A stretch of 7,307 nt of DNA. Origin: an uncultured Clostridia bacterium (GTDB lineage: Bacteria; Bacillota; Clostridia; TANB77; CAG-508). The stretch lies in the NCBI GenBank assembly GCA_948664205.1, contig CAPNDH010000055.1, positions 1 to 7,307 of the forward strand, in the 5' to 3' direction. Shown piece by piece: positions 5,676 to 7,307 of this stretch (within the stretch, counting starts at the first letter, position 1; the number at the start of each line of letters is the position of its first letter). The notes beneath the pieces were generated by a model, which saw nothing but the letters and a program-made list of their open reading frames with translations, ran no database searches and was not told the DNA's origin. The position numbers and the translations under genes are program-made.

Positions 5676-5722
5676 AAATTTTAAATGAAACAAAAAAATG
5701 CTGATTTAAGGAGTAATTAAAT

Positions 5723-6145
5723 ATGGAAAATATAATAAAAGTTGGACTAGGAATAATGATAAAAGATGGAAACAAGATACTACTAGGACATAGAGCAAAA
5801 ACAAGAAAAGATACTGGAGGAATACACGAGCCAGATACATGGACATTTCCAGGAGGAAAGCAAGAATATAATGAAACAGTATTAGAAGGAGCAATTAGAG
5901 AAGTGAAAGAAGAAACAAACCTAGATATTTCTGAATTAGAAGTTTTTAGTGTTTCAGATGATATTCAGCCTAATAAGCATTATGTAACAATACAAATAAT
6001 TGCTAATAAATACTCAGGAGACTTAAAAATAATGGAACCTACTAAAGAAGACAAATGGAAATGGTATGATTTAGACAATTTACCAAGTAATATATATACA
6101 CCAACTAAACATTTTATAGATAAATATAAAAATAGTAAAAGATAG
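5723..6145 (+). CDS. Nudix hydrolase
   Basis: This 140-residue protein has an almost complete Nudix box at residues 45-68: G45, E51, then REVKEE (59-64), matching GX5EX7REUXEE. The usual glycine after the two glutamates is replaced by Asn (TNLDI), which some family members tolerate. The preceding WTFPGG (40-45) is the standard entry strand. Nudix enzymes use a divalent metal held by these glutamates to split nucleoside diphosphate bonds. The HRAKTRKDTGGIHEPDTW insertion just before the box may shape the substrate pocket, and NUDT15-like nucleotide pyrophosphatases look similar in outline. AAGGAG at 5708-5713 is nine bases upstream. The HD-domain gene follows after 18 bases, so co-transcription is very likely. 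The exact substrate is not predictable. Confidence 0.9.
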   Translation: MENIIKVGLGIMIKDGNKILLGHRAKTRKDTGGIHEPDTWTFPGGKQEYNETVLEGAIREVKEETNLDISELEVFSVSDDIQPNKHYVTIQIIANKYSGDLKIMEPTKEDKWKWYDLDNLPSNIYTPTKHFIDKYKNSKR

Positions 6146-6163
6146 AAATATAAAGGAGATATT

Positions 6164-7087
6164 ATGAAATCAATATTAGAGCAATATTTGGATATATTAG
6201 AATATAATAAAAGGCCACAATTTTTAGATAAATATTTACAAACACCAAGTTTATTAAGACTTAAAAATATTGGATATTTTTGTGGAATGGACTATGCCTC
6301 TAAAGAAATATATTCATTTAATGAGTATATTTCAAGATATGATCATTCATTAACTGTTGCACTTTTAACATGGCATTATACAAAAGATGAAAAACAGACA
6401 CTTGCAGGTCTTTTTCATGATATAGCAACACCATGCTTTTCTCATGTAATTGACTATATGAACAAAGACTATGAAAATCAAGAAAGCACAGAAGAATATA
6501 CAGAAAAGATTTTAAAAGAAGATACATATTTGAATGAATGTTTAAAACAAGATAACATATTACTAGAAGATATAACAGACTTTAAAAAATATACTATTGT
6601 AGATAATGATAGACCTAAATTATGTACCGATAGACTAGATGGGCTAATATTAACAGCATTATTTTGGCCAAAGGCAATTAATATTAATGATGCAAAAAAT
6701 ATAATTCATGATACACAAATAGTAATAAATGAAGAAGGAAATCAAGAAATAGGATTTAAATCTAGTGAAATTGCAAACTTTGTTTTAAAAGTAAGCCAAA
6801 CTATAGATATATTTTGTCATTCAAACGAAGATAATTATATGATGGAGCTACTTGCAAGTATAACAAGAGAAGCTATACAAAATAAGTATATATCATATAA
6901 TGATTTATACATATTAAATGAAAAAGAATTAATAGATATTTTAAAAAATTGCAACAATAAAGAAATAACTAAAAAATTAATAAAATTTATGAATATAAAA
7001 AAAGAAAATATACCAGAAATAAGCATAGATAATATAAAAGCAAGAGCATTAAATCCATTAGTAAATGGAGAAAGATTAATACATTAA
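6164..7087 (+). CDS. HD-domain metal-dependent phosphohydrolase
   Basis: This 307-residue protein carries the metal ligands of the HD superfamily: H61 in SRYDHSLTVALL, H85-D86 in LAGLFHDIATP, a further H94 in CFSHVID, and a late Asp in CTDRLDGL (D156 or D159). The first 55 residues contain LLRLKNIGYFCGMDY, which resembles the start of the dGTPase and (p)ppGpp-hydrolase-like branch, where RYDHS begins the fold. These enzymes remove phosphate from nucleotides. The C-terminal third (about 200-307) is helical and lacks motifs I know. AAAGGAG at 6152-6158 is five bases before the ATG. It is downstream of the Nudix gene and 30 bases upstream of the DUF362 gene. Nucleotide turnover is the natural guess, but the substrate is not shown. 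Confidence 0.87.
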   Translation: MKSILEQYLDILEYNKRPQFLDKYLQTPSLLRLKNIGYFCGMDYASKEIYSFNEYISRYDHSLTVALLTWHYTKDEKQTLAGLFHDIATPCFSHVIDYMNKDYENQESTEEYTEKILKEDTYLNECLKQDNILLEDITDFKKYTIVDNDRPKLCTDRLDGLILTALFWPKAININDAKNIIHDTQIVINEEGNQEIGFKSSEIANFVLKVSQTIDIFCHSNEDNYMMELLASITREAIQNKYISYNDLYILNEKELIDILKNCNNKEITKKLIKFMNIKKENIPEISIDNIKARALNPLVNGERLIH

Positions 7088-7117
7088 AAATAATAATAGA
7101 AAGGAGATAAAAGTAAA

Positions 7118-7307
7118 ATGGAAAAGTCAAAAGTATATTTTACAAAAGAAATTACACCAGAAAGTTTAGTCAAAATTTATGAGGAACTGTGAGTAAAATT
7201 AAAAGGAAAAGTAGCAGTTAAGTTACATTCAGGAGAAGAAGGAAATCAAAATTATTTAAGACCTGAATTTGCAAAAGCAATTGTAGAAAAAGTAAATGGA
7301 ACAGTTG
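7118..7307 (+). pseudogene. DUF362-family protein, 5' part, interrupted by an in-frame TGA (runs off the window)
   Basis: From ATG 7118 the frame reads MEKSKVYFTKEITPESLVKI and reaches TGA at 7190-7192 after 24 codons. The same frame then continues open to the edge with VKLKGKVAVKLHSGEEGNQN and LRPEFAKAIVEKVNGTV. This is the start of DUF362 proteins (often annotated as iron-sulfur or ferredoxin-like proteins), which share the motif KVAVKLHSGE near residue 30. Family members I recall have Gly at the stop position (LGVxLKGK), so GGA changed to TGA by one base. AAAGGAG at 7100-7106 lies 11 bases upstream. No ATG, GTG or TTG restarts the frame within the window. It may be a real nonsense mutation or a sequence error. 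The rest of the gene is outside the window. Confidence 0.75.

Noticed and set aside
7118..7307. TGA read as glycine or tryptophan (alternative genetic code)
   Set aside because: A lineage that reads TGA as sense would be expected to have many in-frame TGAs. The eight complete genes from 1300 to 7087 have none; all tryptophans are TGG and all glycines GGN. The gene content is typical of Clostridia, not of the known TGA-glycine lineages.

Overview
The window looks like the chromosome of a low-GC Bacillota, most likely a gut-associated member of the Clostridia. It is strongly AT-rich. Most genes use AGA, ATA, TTA and GGA codons almost exclusively, have AAGGAG-type ribosome binding sites, and lie on the plus strand. 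A choloylglycine hydrolase of the clostridial type fits an intestinal habitat. The species cannot be named from sequence alone.

Layout. (1) 1-1050: a possible terminal inverted repeat of an ISL3-like insertion sequence at the left edge. It is followed by a self-contained gene with its own promoter, a 15-bp operator-like dyad and a terminator, encoding a PIN-like nuclease with an N-terminal helix-turn-helix-like segment. Codon use differs from the rest of the window, so it is probably acquired. (2) 1051-1299: intergenic DNA with two hairpin-forming sequences and a promoter. (3) 1300-2648: a two-gene unit, a CaCA-family sodium/calcium exchanger and a TfoX N-terminal-domain protein, closed by a strong terminator. 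(4) 2648-3821: an intergenic or leader region with two large stem-loops, then a monocistronic choloylglycine (bile salt) hydrolase with its own terminator. (5) 3876-7307: a run of six tightly spaced genes with no visible terminator between them. They are a small unknown protein, a ZIP-family metal transporter, a histidine phosphatase, a Nudix hydrolase, an HD-domain phosphohydrolase and the start of a DUF362 protein.

How the genes may work together. The exchanger and the ZIP transporter move divalent cations. The phosphatase, Nudix and HD proteins form a set of metal-dependent or phosphate-ester hydrolases that could clean up nucleotides or phosphorylated metabolites. The bile salt hydrolase deals with host bile acids. 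These links are inference from position only.

Two lesions stand out. The ZIP gene has an excellent ribosome binding site and ATG at 4351, but these are one base out of frame with the family-like N-terminus; removing one G from the GGG at 4355-4357 restores it. The DUF362 gene has an in-frame TGA at 7190-7192 where a glycine GGA codon is expected. Both are single-base events and could be real mutations or sequence errors. I see no CRISPR array, tRNA or rRNA, and no clearly undescribed multi-gene system. The least explained elements are the PIN gene and the structured region 2648-2760.
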